This document shows, one piece after another, positions 1 to 8,847 of a stretch of 64,000 nucleotides of DNA; position 1 is the first letter of the stretch; the number at the start of each line of letters is the position of its first letter. Made by a program: the position numbers and the translations under genes. The stretch spans positions 1 through 64,000 of the forward strand of contig JAFUGJ010000006.1 in NCBI GenBank assembly GCA_017469425.1, given 5' to 3'. The stretch comes from Bacteroidales bacterium. Its GTDB lineage: Bacteria > Bacteroidota > Bacteroidia > Bacteroidales > UBA932. The notes beneath the pieces were generated by a model. The model had not been told where the DNA came from. It was given only the letters and a program-made list of their open reading frames with translations, and ran no database searches.

Positions 1-1450
1 CGATTTCAGCTGGACGGGCTACGAACCAGGAGAAGAGGAATCAGTTACTCTTGAGATTTCCTCTTTCCCCTCGATAGACTTCTCCGATGCCTTCGACTTT
101 GTGAGGTACTACCAGCACCTGTGCACCGAACAGCTTTCCTCCCGGGCTTTCTACCTCCTCTATGCCCGGAACCTCCTAAACACGTCCGACAAGGCCAAAG
201 CCGAGGGACTCCTGCCTGCGATTCTTGATCATCTCAAGTCGCGCCAGCGCCCGGATGGAGGCTTCTGTTACTGGCCTGAATCAAACTACAGCCAGCCCTG
301 GGCTACCTCTATGGCAGGCGAAGTGCTGATGGAAGCCAAACGTCAGGGATTTCCCGTGCAGCAACGCTCCATTGATGCCTGGGTAACCTTCCAAAAGAAA
401 TCCGTCAAGGATTACAGGCACCGTGAGACATACAACCTGAATGACCTGGACCAGGCCTACCGGCTCTATACGCTCGCTCTTGCCAAGGCTCCGGACTTCG
501 GGGCGATGAACCGCCTGAAGGAATCCTCTTCTCTCTCCTTGCAGGCCCGTTGGCGCCTTGCAGAAGCATATGCGATTGCAGGAAAGAAAGAGACCGCCTC
601 GCAACTGACAGACGATTCCGTACTCAGCATTGCTACTCCATCCTCAGGCCTTGGAAACACCTGGTGGTCCGCTACCCGCGACAAAGCAATGATAGTAGAG
701 TCGCTCGTGGAGACCGATAACGTTGGCAAGGCTCTTGAACTTGCCGGAGAAATCGCTGCCGGATTCTCAGCCAAAGGCGCATCCACGCAGGAAATCGCCT
801 GGGTGAGCAAGGCTATGGCCACCCTTGCCAAGGCCGTCGGGACCGATCTAGCAAATGTCAGTTATTACCAGCGTCCCGAAGCGGTTTCCGCAGTGTCCGG
901 CACCCGTGCTCTGGTTCAGCAGAATCTGGATTTCTCCATTGGAGAAGCGCACGTTGAGAACCAGTCCAATGCAACAATCTATACTCACCTGACCGTCAGG
1001 GAGCGGGCCTCCACAGGTGAAAAGGTCGCCCCTGCTGCCTCCGGCGTGAAGGTCAGCGTGGGCTATCAGACGCTCTCCGGCGAACGGCTGGACGTGAGCT
1101 CCCTCAAGCAGGGAACGGAATTCCGCGCGGACATCACTGTCGCCGACCTCACCGGCACTACCACCAGCACCTCAATGGCCCTTTCTTTTTCAGCGCCTTC
1201 TGGATGGGAAATCTGGAATGACCGCCTCTTTGGAGGGACCGGTGACACGCAGTGTGAATACAGGGATATCCGCGATGATAGTGTGCGCTGGTATTTCTCC
1301 CTGGGAGCAGGTGAGGTGAAGCATTTCTCCGTCCGTCTCCAGGCATCATACGAAGGGACTTTCAACCTGCCCGGAATCATCTGTGAGGATATGTATAATC
1401 CCGAATATAAGTCTAATACGGCGAATGCCACCGTGCGAGTAGAAAAGTGA
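1..1450 (+). CDS. Bacterial alpha-2-macroglobulin family protein, C-terminal part (5' end outside window)
   Basis: The reading frame is open from base 2, so this is the C-terminal part of a larger protein. It contains CTEQ (bases 122-133), which matches the CxEQ thioester motif of alpha-2-macroglobulins, followed by the helical thioester-domain pattern and a beta-rich C-terminus resembling the receptor-binding domain. Family knowledge: these large periplasmic proteins trap proteases by covalent bonding and are typically encoded beside pbpC. That arrangement is present here: the stop codon overlaps the GTG start of pbpC by four bases, so the two are probably translationally coupled. Bacteroidota homologues are usually 1,500-1,900 residues, so most of this gene lies upstream. 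The intact CxEQ argues that the thioester is functional. Confidence 0.87.
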   Translation, partial: DFSWTGYEPGEEESVTLEISSFPSIDFSDAFDFVRYYQHLCTEQLSSRAFYLLYARNLLNTSDKAKAEGLLPAILDHLKSRQRPDGGFCYWPESNYSQPWATSMAGEVLMEAKRQGFPVQQRSIDAWVTFQKKSVKDYRHRETYNLNDLDQAYRLYTLALAKAPDFGAMNRLKESSSLSLQARWRLAEAYAIAGKKETASQLTDDSVLSIATPSSGLGNTWWSATRDKAMIVESLVETDNVGKALELAGEIAAGFSAKGASTQEIAWVSKAMATLAKAVGTDLANVSYYQRPEAVSAVSGTRALVQQNLDFSIGEAHVENQSNATIYTHLTVRERASTGEKVAPAASGVKVSVGYQTLSGERLDVSSLKQGTEFRADITVADLTGTTTSTSMALSFSAPSGWEIWNDRLFGGTGDTQCEYRDIRDDSVRWYFSLGAGEVKHFSVRLQASYEGTFNLPGIICEDMYNPEYKSNTANATVRVEK

Positions 1451-3618
1451 AGAAACGAGTCCGTACATATCTTCTGATTGGCGGGGCTGCCGTGCTGCTC
1501 CTGTGGTTCTTCTGCCTTCCTCGGAACCTTTTCAAAGGAACCTCATACAGTACCGTAGTAGAAGACCGAAACGGAGAACTGCTGGGGGCAAGGATTGCCG
1601 ATGACGGGCAGTGGCGTTTCCCTCCGTCGGCATCAGTCCCGAAGAAGTATGAAACCGCCCTCATAGAGTTTGAAGACAGGGGCTTCCGGCATCATCCGGG
1701 AGTGAGCATAAAGGCCATCGGCCGGGCACTTCTCCAGAACATCAAAGGCGGCCATACGGTCAGTGGCGCGAGTACTATCTCTATGCAGGTAATCAGGCTC
1801 TCACGCCAGAAGGAAAGAACGCTCTGGCAGAAGTTGACGGAAATGTTCCTTGCCACACGTCTGGAGGCCCGTTACACAAAAGATGAAATCCTGGCCCTAT
1901 ATGCTTCCCATGCTCCTTTCGGCGGCAATGTCGTAGGGCTGGATGCGGCGATGTGGCGCTATCTGGGCCGTGATGGTGAGGACCTTTCCTGGGCAGAAGC
2001 GGCCACCTTTGCCGTGCTGCCAAATGCACCGTCATCCATCAATCTTGCCCAGAACCGGGAACGTCTTCTGGAGAAGCGCAACCGTCTGCTCCTGCGTCTC
2101 AAAGACAAGGGATATATGGATGAAGCCACTTATGAGGCGGCCACAGATGAGCCACTGATAGGTGAGATTCATCCGCTGCCGTCCTATTGCCCGCATCTCG
2201 TTGAATACTATAATGCTGTATCGCATGGGCGGTTGGTCAGAACAGCCATAGACCTGTCCCTTCAAAGCCGGGCCGAGGAGAAACTTTCCCGCTGGCGCAG
2301 TAGTCTCTCTGAGAATGGAATCAATGACCTCTCCGCCATCATACTGGATATCCGCAGCGGAGAGACACTGATGTACTGCGGCAATGCCGACATTGAGACA
2401 AAGCGCCCGGGAGCTTGGGTGGATATTACCCGCTCTCCCCGGAGCACCGGCAGTATCCTGAAGCCGCTGCTGTATTGTGCCGCCCTGCAGGAAGGTGTTA
2501 TCCTACCGCACACGCTGCTGCCGGATATTCCCACAGACTTCGGCGGATTCTCTCCGAAGAATTTCGACCTAAGTTATGACGGAGCCGTTCCTGCTGATGA
2601 AGCTCTTGAACGCTCCCTGAATATCCCAAATGTTTATCTGCTAAAGAAGTTCGGCACCGCCCGCTTTGTGGATATCCTGCAAAAGGCAGGAGTTTCCACG
2701 CTGAAAAGAAATCCGGAAGAATATGGACTGTCATTGATTCTGGGAGGTTCGGAAGCCTGTCTTTGGGATGTGGTAAAGGTTTATGGTGATATTGCCAAGA
2801 GCTATCAAAGTCTGGGTAATTCTCCTTTCAGCGATAAAACAGCCCTCTGGTATATGCTGGAGGCAATGGCAGAGGTTGGCCGCCCGGATCAGATGGATTG
2901 GCGAAGAGTCTCCTCGCTCCGCAAAGTTGCGTGGAAAACCGGTACCAGTTACGGCTCCCGCGATGCCTGGGCAATCGGCATCACTCCTGACTATGTTGTG
3001 GGGGTATGGGCGGGCAATGCAGATGGAACATCGGCCCCCGGTTTGACCGGGGCACTCACTGCAGGGCCTGTGATGTTCGACCTGTTCAACCTGTTGCCAT
3101 CTACCGGCTGGTTCAACGGACCGGAAGAAGGAATCGAGGTCGAAGTCTGCAAGGAAAGCGGATATCTTGCGGGACGGGACTGTCCGCATCGCATTCGCGT
3201 AAAAGCGCCAAAAGCTGCGGCAGACGCTGATGTCTGCCCTTGGCATAAAGAGATTGACGGTCAAAAGTGGTTCGTGCTTCCGCCGCTGATGGAGAGGTAT
3301 TACCGGGTGAAACATCAGGAGTACCTGCTTCCGCCCAGGCAGGAGGCTGAATCCGGGGATATGATGCGTTTTGCATATCCATCCGACGGAGCGGTCTTAT
3401 CGGCAGCCCGTCAGATGGACGGCAGCGCACCCGGGATTCGGTGCGAAGTAGTACATTCGCGCTCTGCGGCAACAGTGTATTGGCATTTGGATAGTGAATA
3501 CGTCGGGGAAACAAAAGATATTCATACGGTTTTGCTTGATGTGCCTCCCGGTATTCATCGGCTTACAGCCGTGGATGATGAAGGGGCAAAAGAGGAAATA
3601 GCCATTAAAATGCTGTGA
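1447..3618 (+). CDS. pbpC: Penicillin-binding protein 1C (bifunctional transglycosylase/transpeptidase)
   Basis: A 723-aa class A PBP starting with GTG that overlaps the macroglobulin stop. It has an N-terminal membrane anchor (about residues 8-24). The GT51 transglycosylase domain carries the catalytic Glu in the EDRGF motif (76-80) and the GASTISMQ motif (107-114). The transpeptidase has SILK (Ser336, Lys339), SLN (390-392) and KTGT (497-500). The last 150 or so residues fit the BiPBP_C domain typical of PbpC. It acts at the outer face of the inner membrane in peptidoglycan synthesis or repair. Pairing with alpha-2-macroglobulin suggests a role in repair after protease or wall attack. All catalytic motifs are intact. 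Confidence 0.95.
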   Translation: MKKRVRTYLLIGGAAVLLLWFFCLPRNLFKGTSYSTVVEDRNGELLGARIADDGQWRFPPSASVPKKYETALIEFEDRGFRHHPGVSIKAIGRALLQNIKGGHTVSGASTISMQVIRLSRQKERTLWQKLTEMFLATRLEARYTKDEILALYASHAPFGGNVVGLDAAMWRYLGRDGEDLSWAEAATFAVLPNAPSSINLAQNRERLLEKRNRLLLRLKDKGYMDEATYEAATDEPLIGEIHPLPSYCPHLVEYYNAVSHGRLVRTAIDLSLQSRAEEKLSRWRSSLSENGINDLSAIILDIRSGETLMYCGNADIETKRPGAWVDITRSPRSTGSILKPLLYCAALQEGVILPHTLLPDIPTDFGGFSPKNFDLSYDGAVPADEALERSLNIPNVYLLKKFGTARFVDILQKAGVSTLKRNPEEYGLSLILGGSEACLWDVVKVYGDIAKSYQSLGNSPFSDKTALWYMLEAMAEVGRPDQMDWRRVSSLRKVAWKTGTSYGSRDAWAIGITPDYVVGVWAGNADGTSAPGLTGALTAGPVMFDLFNLLPSTGWFNGPEEGIEVEVCKESGYLAGRDCPHRIRVKAPKAAADADVCPWHKEIDGQKWFVLPPLMERYYRVKHQEYLLPPRQEAESGDMMRFAYPSDGAVLSAARQMDGSAPGIRCEVVHSRSAATVYWHLDSEYVGETKDIHTVLLDVPPGIHRLTAVDDEGAKEEIAIKML

Positions 3619-3669
3619 GAACGCCAGTTTTACCGAAAAATTTTGTAAATTCGTTGCTTTGTAGGTACT

Positions 3670-4047
3670 ATGCCCAAACATATCGTCATAAGCAAGGGAA
3701 CAGAGCTTCACAGATTCCCGCTGGATGCACTTATCTGTGTGTCAGCAGATGGGAATTATTCCTATGTTCTGACAGTGGATGGCAAGGAGACACTTATCTG
3801 TCTCCAGCTTGGGCAAATAGAGGCTTTGATGGTAGAGCAGCTCGGTGCCGGCATCACGAATTTCGTCCGCCTCGGACGCGGGCTTATCATCAACATCGAC
3901 TACATCAATCACATCGATATCTCCAAACAGCTCCTGGTCATGTCGGACTGCCGCGGGATTCGAAAAGAACTGTCTGCTTCACGGGAAGCCCTGATAAAGC
4001 TCAAGGAGCTGGTGGAGCAGTCATTAAACAGTAACAGCAATGAGTAA
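3670..4047 (+). CDS. LytTR DNA-binding domain protein
   Basis: A 125-aa protein consisting almost only of a LytTR DNA-binding domain: an N-terminal strand pattern (HRFPLDALICVSADGNYSYV) and the conserved FVRLGRGLIINIDYI segment found in LytR/AgrA-type regulators. It has no receiver domain or histidine kinase partner, so it is an orphan one-domain regulator. Its stop overlaps the next gene by eight bases, suggesting the downstream membrane protein is its partner or target. A TAnnTTTG-like sequence (TTGCTTTG, 3654-3661) precedes the ATG but is a weak match. Confidence 0.85.
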   Translation: MPKHIVISKGTELHRFPLDALICVSADGNYSYVLTVDGKETLICLQLGQIEALMVEQLGAGITNFVRLGRGLIINIDYINHIDISKQLLVMSDCRGIRKELSASREALIKLKELVEQSLNSNSNE

Positions 4048-4954
4048 CGAGTGGAACATAAAGGACGACGAAATCCGGATCATCGGTTCCGACCAGCCTC
4101 CAAAGGGGTCGGGAAATGAACCGAAGAAGACCGGCTGGATCGTGTGGGCGCTGGCCGCACTGGCCGTCCTGCTGACAATCGCCATCATCGTTCTTCTAGG
4201 CAGAAGAAGACTGATAGAGCCTGACGAGCCCGGCCTCTTTGAAAGCGGAGACACGCTGGTCGTGATGAAACTGAAAGAGATTGAAGTCATTAGCCCGCTT
4301 GGGGATTATTCCGACACCACCGGCCTCACCTACACGGAAACTATCGAGAAAACAGTCAACGACATTCCGCTGACCATATTCATCCCTCACAATGCGGTGC
4401 CCGAACTCTGCCTGAAGGCACCCGACTATCGTAACAAAGACATCATCTTCGCCACCCAGGCAGCAGATATCCGCAGAGATAACAAAAAGATTGTTGGAGC
4501 CTTTGTGCTCAAGGGCGAACCCCTTGCCTGGGGCCTTTCCAAGAAAGGATTCTGCGGCATCATCGATGGAAAGATTACCGTGGGCGTAGCAGACAACTCG
4601 CCGCTCTTTGAGCAGGCAACAGACACGGAAGGATACTTCTTCCGGCAATACCCCTTGGTTGACAACGGCCAACTGGTTGAGAACGAACCGAAGAACAAAT
4701 CCATCCGCAAAGCCCTCTGCGAACGCGCCGGTGAGGTCTTCGTCGTAAAGAGCGAAACGGCTGAATCCTTCCACGACTTCGCCCAGGCCCTCGTTGACCT
4801 CGGCGTTAGCAATGCCATCTACCTCGTAGGCAGTACCTCATACGGATTCTGGCATGACAGAGACGGCAACGTGGAAGAATTCTCGGACTTCCGGGTGTCA
4901 AAGTACAAGTATGAGAGTTATGTTTTGTGGAGGGTTGCAACTACGAGTTTTTAG
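4040..4954 (+). CDS. Membrane-anchored NAGPA/DUF2233-like protein
   Basis: A 304-aa protein with a charged cytoplasmic N-terminus (1-30), one membrane helix (about 33-54) and an extracytoplasmic domain. The external part has the layout of phosphodiester glycosidase (NAGPA, DUF2233) domains: a strand and FRQYPLVDNGQ near residues 196-206, an SIRKALCE stretch where the family has its conserved Arg, and a final LGVSNAIYLVGSTSYG where the family usually has an LDGGGS-like turn. The Asp-Gly-Gly is not retained (VGSTS), so it could be a divergent or inactive member. It overlaps the LytTR gene by eight bases. The assignment rests on pattern only. Confidence 0.5.
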   Translation: MSNEWNIKDDEIRIIGSDQPPKGSGNEPKKTGWIVWALAALAVLLTIAIIVLLGRRRLIEPDEPGLFESGDTLVVMKLKEIEVISPLGDYSDTTGLTYTETIEKTVNDIPLTIFIPHNAVPELCLKAPDYRNKDIIFATQAADIRRDNKKIVGAFVLKGEPLAWGLSKKGFCGIIDGKITVGVADNSPLFEQATDTEGYFFRQYPLVDNGQLVENEPKNKSIRKALCERAGEVFVVKSETAESFHDFAQALVDLGVSNAIYLVGSTSYGFWHDRDGNVEEFSDFRVSKYKYESYVLWRVATTSF

Positions 4955-4965
4955 GCATCTAAAAA

Positions 4966-6378
4966 TCAGCCTGTTATCTTGCAGTACTCGTGGTAAACCG
5001 ATGAATCTAGTAACGGAGTAGATCCTTCTTGGCTGATAATACGAACATTCTCTGGATTGACGGGAATATAGTAGGTGTTTTTTCCCAACTTCGAAGGTTT
5101 GAAAAGGTGCAGTTCTCCTTTGACCCCACATTCTTCAAGGGCCTTCATAACCTTGGTTTTTATCGGACGGAAAGTAGAAGATAACGTGATATCTGGGAAC
5201 TTCTCGCTTCGATTACTGACCAGGTGATATGCTTCCACGAATTGAGCCTGAATCTTCTTACTCTTTTCCCGTTCATACTCAAAGTCGATGCCCCTACCAG
5301 GACTAGCTGAACCGCAAAGAAGCAGCAAATAGAAAGCAGCCTCTCTTCCATTAATCATAACTGGATAAGACTTCTTTCCTTTACTAATCTCTACGGTAAA
5401 TTTCTTTCCCGGCTCAGATTCATCAATAACAGGATTACCACCGGCTCGTACATAAACACGGACTTCCCACGGCTCTATCCTCTCGGATGCCATAACATCC
5501 AGCAGAGCCTTATGAAAGCCCCCATATAAGAAGTCTTTAGAACGGTCAGAATGACGATTAACGATAACAGAATATGGATTTTGTCGGCAATTCAGCTCTG
5601 CAATAAACCCTTTCAACTGGTCCGTAATGTTTTCCATGTCAACATCATAGCACAGGAAATTGGCATAACCTTTCCCGCTTACAACGCTATTGGGCAACCT
5701 CAAAAGCCATGAAGGGCGCATTAGGTTTATCCCCATCTGTAGTTTCCCATTGAGTACTTGGATGTAGAAGTATCTCGAGTCCATATCTTGTAGGGACAGA
5801 ACCTTGCTTACCAAGGCGCTTTCGCTTAATGTAGGATTAATGATAGACAACAACCTTTTTATGTCGTCAGTCTTCTTGTATTCCTTGAATTCGCGGGCCA
5901 CCTGCGGAATATAGATAAGCTCAAAACCTGCCATCTCAACGATTCGGCTTATTTCCTCAAAGTTCTTGTCAAGATCGTTTTTCTTGGGATTATACGTGGC
6001 ATCCACAAATAGAATCTGCGTAGAAAGAATCGGCCGATTATTGAAAGGCATTGAGATTATGCGACCTTTACCGGAACACTCTATCTCCAACGCGCTTATA
6101 AGCAGCGCTTCTTCTCTACAGCACTCGCCATCGCGCAGCGCGCAGTTCTCCATTATCTTAATGACTTTCTCTCTAACCTGAGGCTTTTGTATTGCCACAT
6201 ACGCGGCAGCATCAGCAAGGGGCATAGAATAGCTTTCGGCTTTAATGGCATCTGTGAGATTATAGTTGTTGGCTACGGTCTCCAGTATGTCCATCTCTTC
6301 AACCGAGATAACATTATCGGATTTTACAAGATCCGTAAGAATCCTGCATACACTTTTCTTGAGTTCGATGCTTGCCAT
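4966..6378 (-). CDS. TerB-like N-terminal domain protein, otherwise unknown
   Basis: A 470-aa cytoplasmic protein starting at the ATG giving MASIELKKS; a further upstream TTG is less likely. Residues 1-105 look like a TerB fold: two acidic helices, each with a D-x-x-I/C-x-x-x-E pattern (SDNVISVEEMDIL and RDGECCREEALLI), as in the metal-binding TerB helices. The remaining roughly 360 residues have no motif I recognise; a C-terminal winged-helix-like region is possible. TerB-like domains occur in phage-defence and stress proteins as well as tellurite clusters, and no other ter gene is present. A minus-strand -7 box TAATTTTG (6407-6400) lies just upstream. It is divergent from the AlbA_2-WYL gene and is the left-most gene of the A/T-rich island. 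Confidence 0.55.
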   Translation of the reverse strand: MASIELKKSVCRILTDLVKSDNVISVEEMDILETVANNYNLTDAIKAESYSMPLADAAAYVAIQKPQVREKVIKIMENCALRDGECCREEALLISALEIECSGKGRIISMPFNNRPILSTQILFVDATYNPKKNDLDKNFEEISRIVEMAGFELIYIPQVAREFKEYKKTDDIKRLLSIINPTLSESALVSKVLSLQDMDSRYFYIQVLNGKLQMGINLMRPSWLLRLPNSVVSGKGYANFLCYDVDMENITDQLKGFIAELNCRQNPYSVIVNRHSDRSKDFLYGGFHKALLDVMASERIEPWEVRVYVRAGGNPVIDESEPGKKFTVEISKGKKSYPVMINGREAAFYLLLLCGSASPGRGIDFEYEREKSKKIQAQFVEAYHLVSNRSEKFPDITLSSTFRPIKTKVMKALEECGVKGELHLFKPSKLGKNTYYIPVNPENVRIISQEGSTPLLDSSVYHEYCKITG

Positions 6379-6399
6379 AGGGAGTATTACTAATCGCAA

Positions 6400-6407
6400 C
6401 AAAATTA
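6400..6407 (-). promoter_or_regulatory. Bacteroidales -7 box for the TerB-like gene
   Basis: Reads TAATTTTG on the minus strand, a match to TAnnTTTG, 22 bases upstream of the ATG at 6378. No clear -33 TTTG at normal spacing. Confidence 0.4.
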
Positions 6408-6601
6408 CGAAAAGTAATAATCAAAGACAAATCCGCCAGTTTTTTTAGAGATTTTTTAGCTCTATTAAGTCTGTAAAACAAATTGTAGCACAACTATTTA
6501 TGTGCTTTTCTTAAAAATCGCAACTTTTTCAATTATGTTCTTAAGAATTTCAATTCTATTTGTCATTCCCGACCTTTGCAACAGAAACAACGACAAACAT
6601 T

Positions 6602-8299
6602 ATGTGCAAAACATTATCATCATTCGAACAGCTCGGCAGCTTCATGAAGAACATGAAGCGTGTTGACTCAAACTTGTTTGAGATCCTGTCAAACGAGAGA
6701 GCATCAGAAGATTCCAGGAAGCAAGCACTTAAGGACCTTGAGGCCAAAGTTTCTTCTATTTTGAAAACCTTAGAGTCAGCGGACTATCTGTTCGGAACCG
6801 AGGAGAAGTCTATTTATAATGATTATTGTAGGAACTTAGCTGCATTTTCTCTCGCGGCCTCTACCGACAAAAAACTCTCCCGCGTCATGTTGGCACTCGA
6901 AATGCTGCTCGAAAACATGGCCCCGGATTTCAAAACGGAGCTGAGAACACTTAAGAAATCTGTCAAGGAAGGCGAATTCGTGGTTGACTCATTCGGTTAT
7001 TGCTGGGACGACCTCAAGCTCCCTTTCTTCGCCAATCAATTTGCCCAGCGTTTTATCGCTACAGCAATCTCCGCTGTGGCAAAGCCCCAGGTTGTCGTTG
7101 TTGAGAAACCGGTTGTTGTCGAGAAGATTGTTGAGCGCGTAGTTGAAAAGCCCGTGATTGTTGAGAAGCAAGTTTTTATTGAGAAACCTATTGAACCCAA
7201 GGAAGATCCCGATTATTTCGGAGTAGAAGACCATTATACAGAGTTCAAGTCTTCCTTTGTGGAAGTTCCGGGGAATGCTCAGTATACGAACCAGAGACTC
7301 GAAGTGTGCAGAAAGATATGTGCGTTCCTCAATGCGGACGGAGGGAAACTCTACATCGGTGTGAATCCCACTACGGGGAAGGCGTATCCGGTAAAAGAAG
7401 GCAATTATTACTACGGTGTCGCTCGGGATATGTTCTGGCATCTGCGCAACACCACTTTTTGCCATGCTCCGATTAACGATATTGAGACATACCGCAGATA
7501 TGTGAAACGCGAGATTCATAGGATCTTCGATTCCTGCAACGACAATGTATCCCTTTTCATTAATGAGTGTATTCATGTTGACCCCACCAAGAATAACAAT
7601 GTCGTAGTTATCAATGTGATGCCTTCGCGCTATTGCGTTGTGTACCTGAATGGCGTTGCATACCAGCGCGACGGAGAAGAATGCAAGGAAATGGATGAGG
7701 CCCAGATTCTCGTCAGAAAGCAAAATCTTAAGAGCATTAGCAAAGAGGTCCGCTTTGAAGAAACCCTCCGCAAGGCTATAAAGGAGAAAAGGCAGGCTAC
7801 GCTGTATGGCTATGACTCGGCAAATAGCAATACCGTTGGCGATCGTCATGTTGAACCTTATGAGTTCGTGCGAAACGGAGAAGCTATTCTCTGCTACGAC
7901 TTGGACAAAAAGGCCGTTCGCCAGTTCAAATTATCTAGGATCTCCAGCATTCGTGTAAACAAGGAGTCCTGGAAGAATGAGGAGAAGCACGAGGCGGCAA
8001 AAACGGATATCTTCGACTGGACTTATATGGGCGCCGAGTATGGGATTTGTCTGGACATGACGCTTAAGGCCATGACCTTTTTCTGCGATATGTTTGCAAA
8101 TGTCCAGAAAGATCAATTCAAGTCTCTCGGAAATGGCTACTGGCGTATTGATACCACGGTCTACTCATTGGATCCCGTAAGAGGATTCTTCCTCTTCATG
8201 GCCAACGAGGTCGTAATTCAGGAAACTGAGGATACCGGCCTGCTTCGCAAGCAGATCCGTGACTACGTGATGGAATATGTAATGCAAAACAATGGATAA
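6602..8299 (+). CDS. AlbA_2 (Schlafen-type) and WYL domain protein, putative ligand-sensing regulator
   Basis: A 565-aa protein read from the ATG of MCKTLSSF; an upstream TTG extension is unlikely. Residues 1-160 are helical and unrecognised. A Val/Glu/Lys/Pro hinge of repeated VEKP/VEK units spans about 164-198. An AlbA_2 domain follows, with YTEFKSSF (about 212-219) and FLNADGGKLYIGV (about 242-254). A WYL-like domain (about 390-450) begins near RQATLYGYDS. AlbA_2 and WYL domains are common in transcriptional regulators, several of which sense nucleotides and control phage-defence genes. It overlaps the next gene by eight bases, so the two are co-translated. The upstream 220 bases are very A/T-rich, with a weak -7 box (TCTATTTG, 6555-6562). 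Confidence 0.75.
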   Translation: MCKTLSSFEQLGSFMKNMKRVDSNLFEILSNERASEDSRKQALKDLEAKVSSILKTLESADYLFGTEEKSIYNDYCRNLAAFSLAASTDKKLSRVMLALEMLLENMAPDFKTELRTLKKSVKEGEFVVDSFGYCWDDLKLPFFANQFAQRFIATAISAVAKPQVVVVEKPVVVEKIVERVVEKPVIVEKQVFIEKPIEPKEDPDYFGVEDHYTEFKSSFVEVPGNAQYTNQRLEVCRKICAFLNADGGKLYIGVNPTTGKAYPVKEGNYYYGVARDMFWHLRNTTFCHAPINDIETYRRYVKREIHRIFDSCNDNVSLFINECIHVDPTKNNNVVVINVMPSRYCVVYLNGVAYQRDGEECKEMDEAQILVRKQNLKSISKEVRFEETLRKAIKEKRQATLYGYDSANSNTVGDRHVEPYEFVRNGEAILCYDLDKKAVRQFKLSRISSIRVNKESWKNEEKHEAAKTDIFDWTYMGAEYGICLDMTLKAMTFFCDMFANVQKDQFKSLGNGYWRIDTTVYSLDPVRGFFLFMANEVVIQETEDTGLLRKQIRDYVMEYVMQNNG

Positions 8300-8792
8300 A
8301 AGAATGTACGAGTACGACTACTTGATGGACTATTATCCAGAATCCATCAATAATGTAACTGAAGGGCAAGCTAAGGATAGGGAGACCGTCCAGGCTTTCA
8401 TGACCGGTGAGATATCCGGAGAGCTAATTACGCGAATTGCGTCCAAGGCTTCAAGTCTTGTTGAAGAAAAGAGCATTGATGTCGTCTGCTTCGCACCGGG
8501 TACGACCGGAGCAAAAACCATTCTGAGATTCGGTGAACTGGCAGATTCGCTCTCAGATTCTCTTTCGTGTAATGTCTTTTTAGATGGGATTACGCTGAAA
8601 TTTGATTCAGACCCGATTACACACACGAGGTTTTACCAGTGCAATGCAGAACGCATCAAGAACAAAAATGTTCTGTTGATTGGAGGAGTCTATACTACCG
8701 GACAGTCTCTCCAGGAGGTCGGAGATTTGCTAATGAAGAACGCTGCTAAAGAGGTGTTCGGATTGTTTATAGCAAAAACGACACTTGCATAG
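8292..8792 (+). CDS. Phosphoribosyltransferase-like protein with degenerate PRPP motif
   Basis: A 166-aa protein whose C-terminal half follows the type I phosphoribosyltransferase pattern: NKNVLLIGGVYTTGQSL (about residues 123-139), then a helix and a final FGLFIAKT strand, much like ComF-type proteins. The PRPP-binding loop TTGQS is kept, but the two acidic residues that normally precede it (DDV-x-TTG) are Gly-Gly. Enzyme activity is therefore doubtful and a nucleotide-sensing role is more likely; that is inference. The start codon lies inside the end of the AlbA_2-WYL gene, so the two proteins are probably made in equal amounts. Confidence 0.6.
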   Translation: MDKRMYEYDYLMDYYPESINNVTEGQAKDRETVQAFMTGEISGELITRIASKASSLVEEKSIDVVCFAPGTTGAKTILRFGELADSLSDSLSCNVFLDGITLKFDSDPITHTRFYQCNAERIKNKNVLLIGGVYTTGQSLQEVGDLLMKNAAKEVFGLFIAKTTLA

Positions 8793-8847
8793 CTTAGCAG
8801 CCAAAACAAATAGAACAAATGCTCATTAGCTTTAAACTACATTAATA

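Noticed and set aside
4966..6378. Tellurite resistance gene
   Set aside because: Only the N-terminal fifth resembles TerB and no other ter gene is present; such domains are widespread in unrelated systems.
7088..7195. Short repeats that could suggest a CRISPR or tandem array
   Set aside because: The repeat is in frame, encodes the VEKP hinge, and has no spacers. No CRISPR array was seen anywhere.
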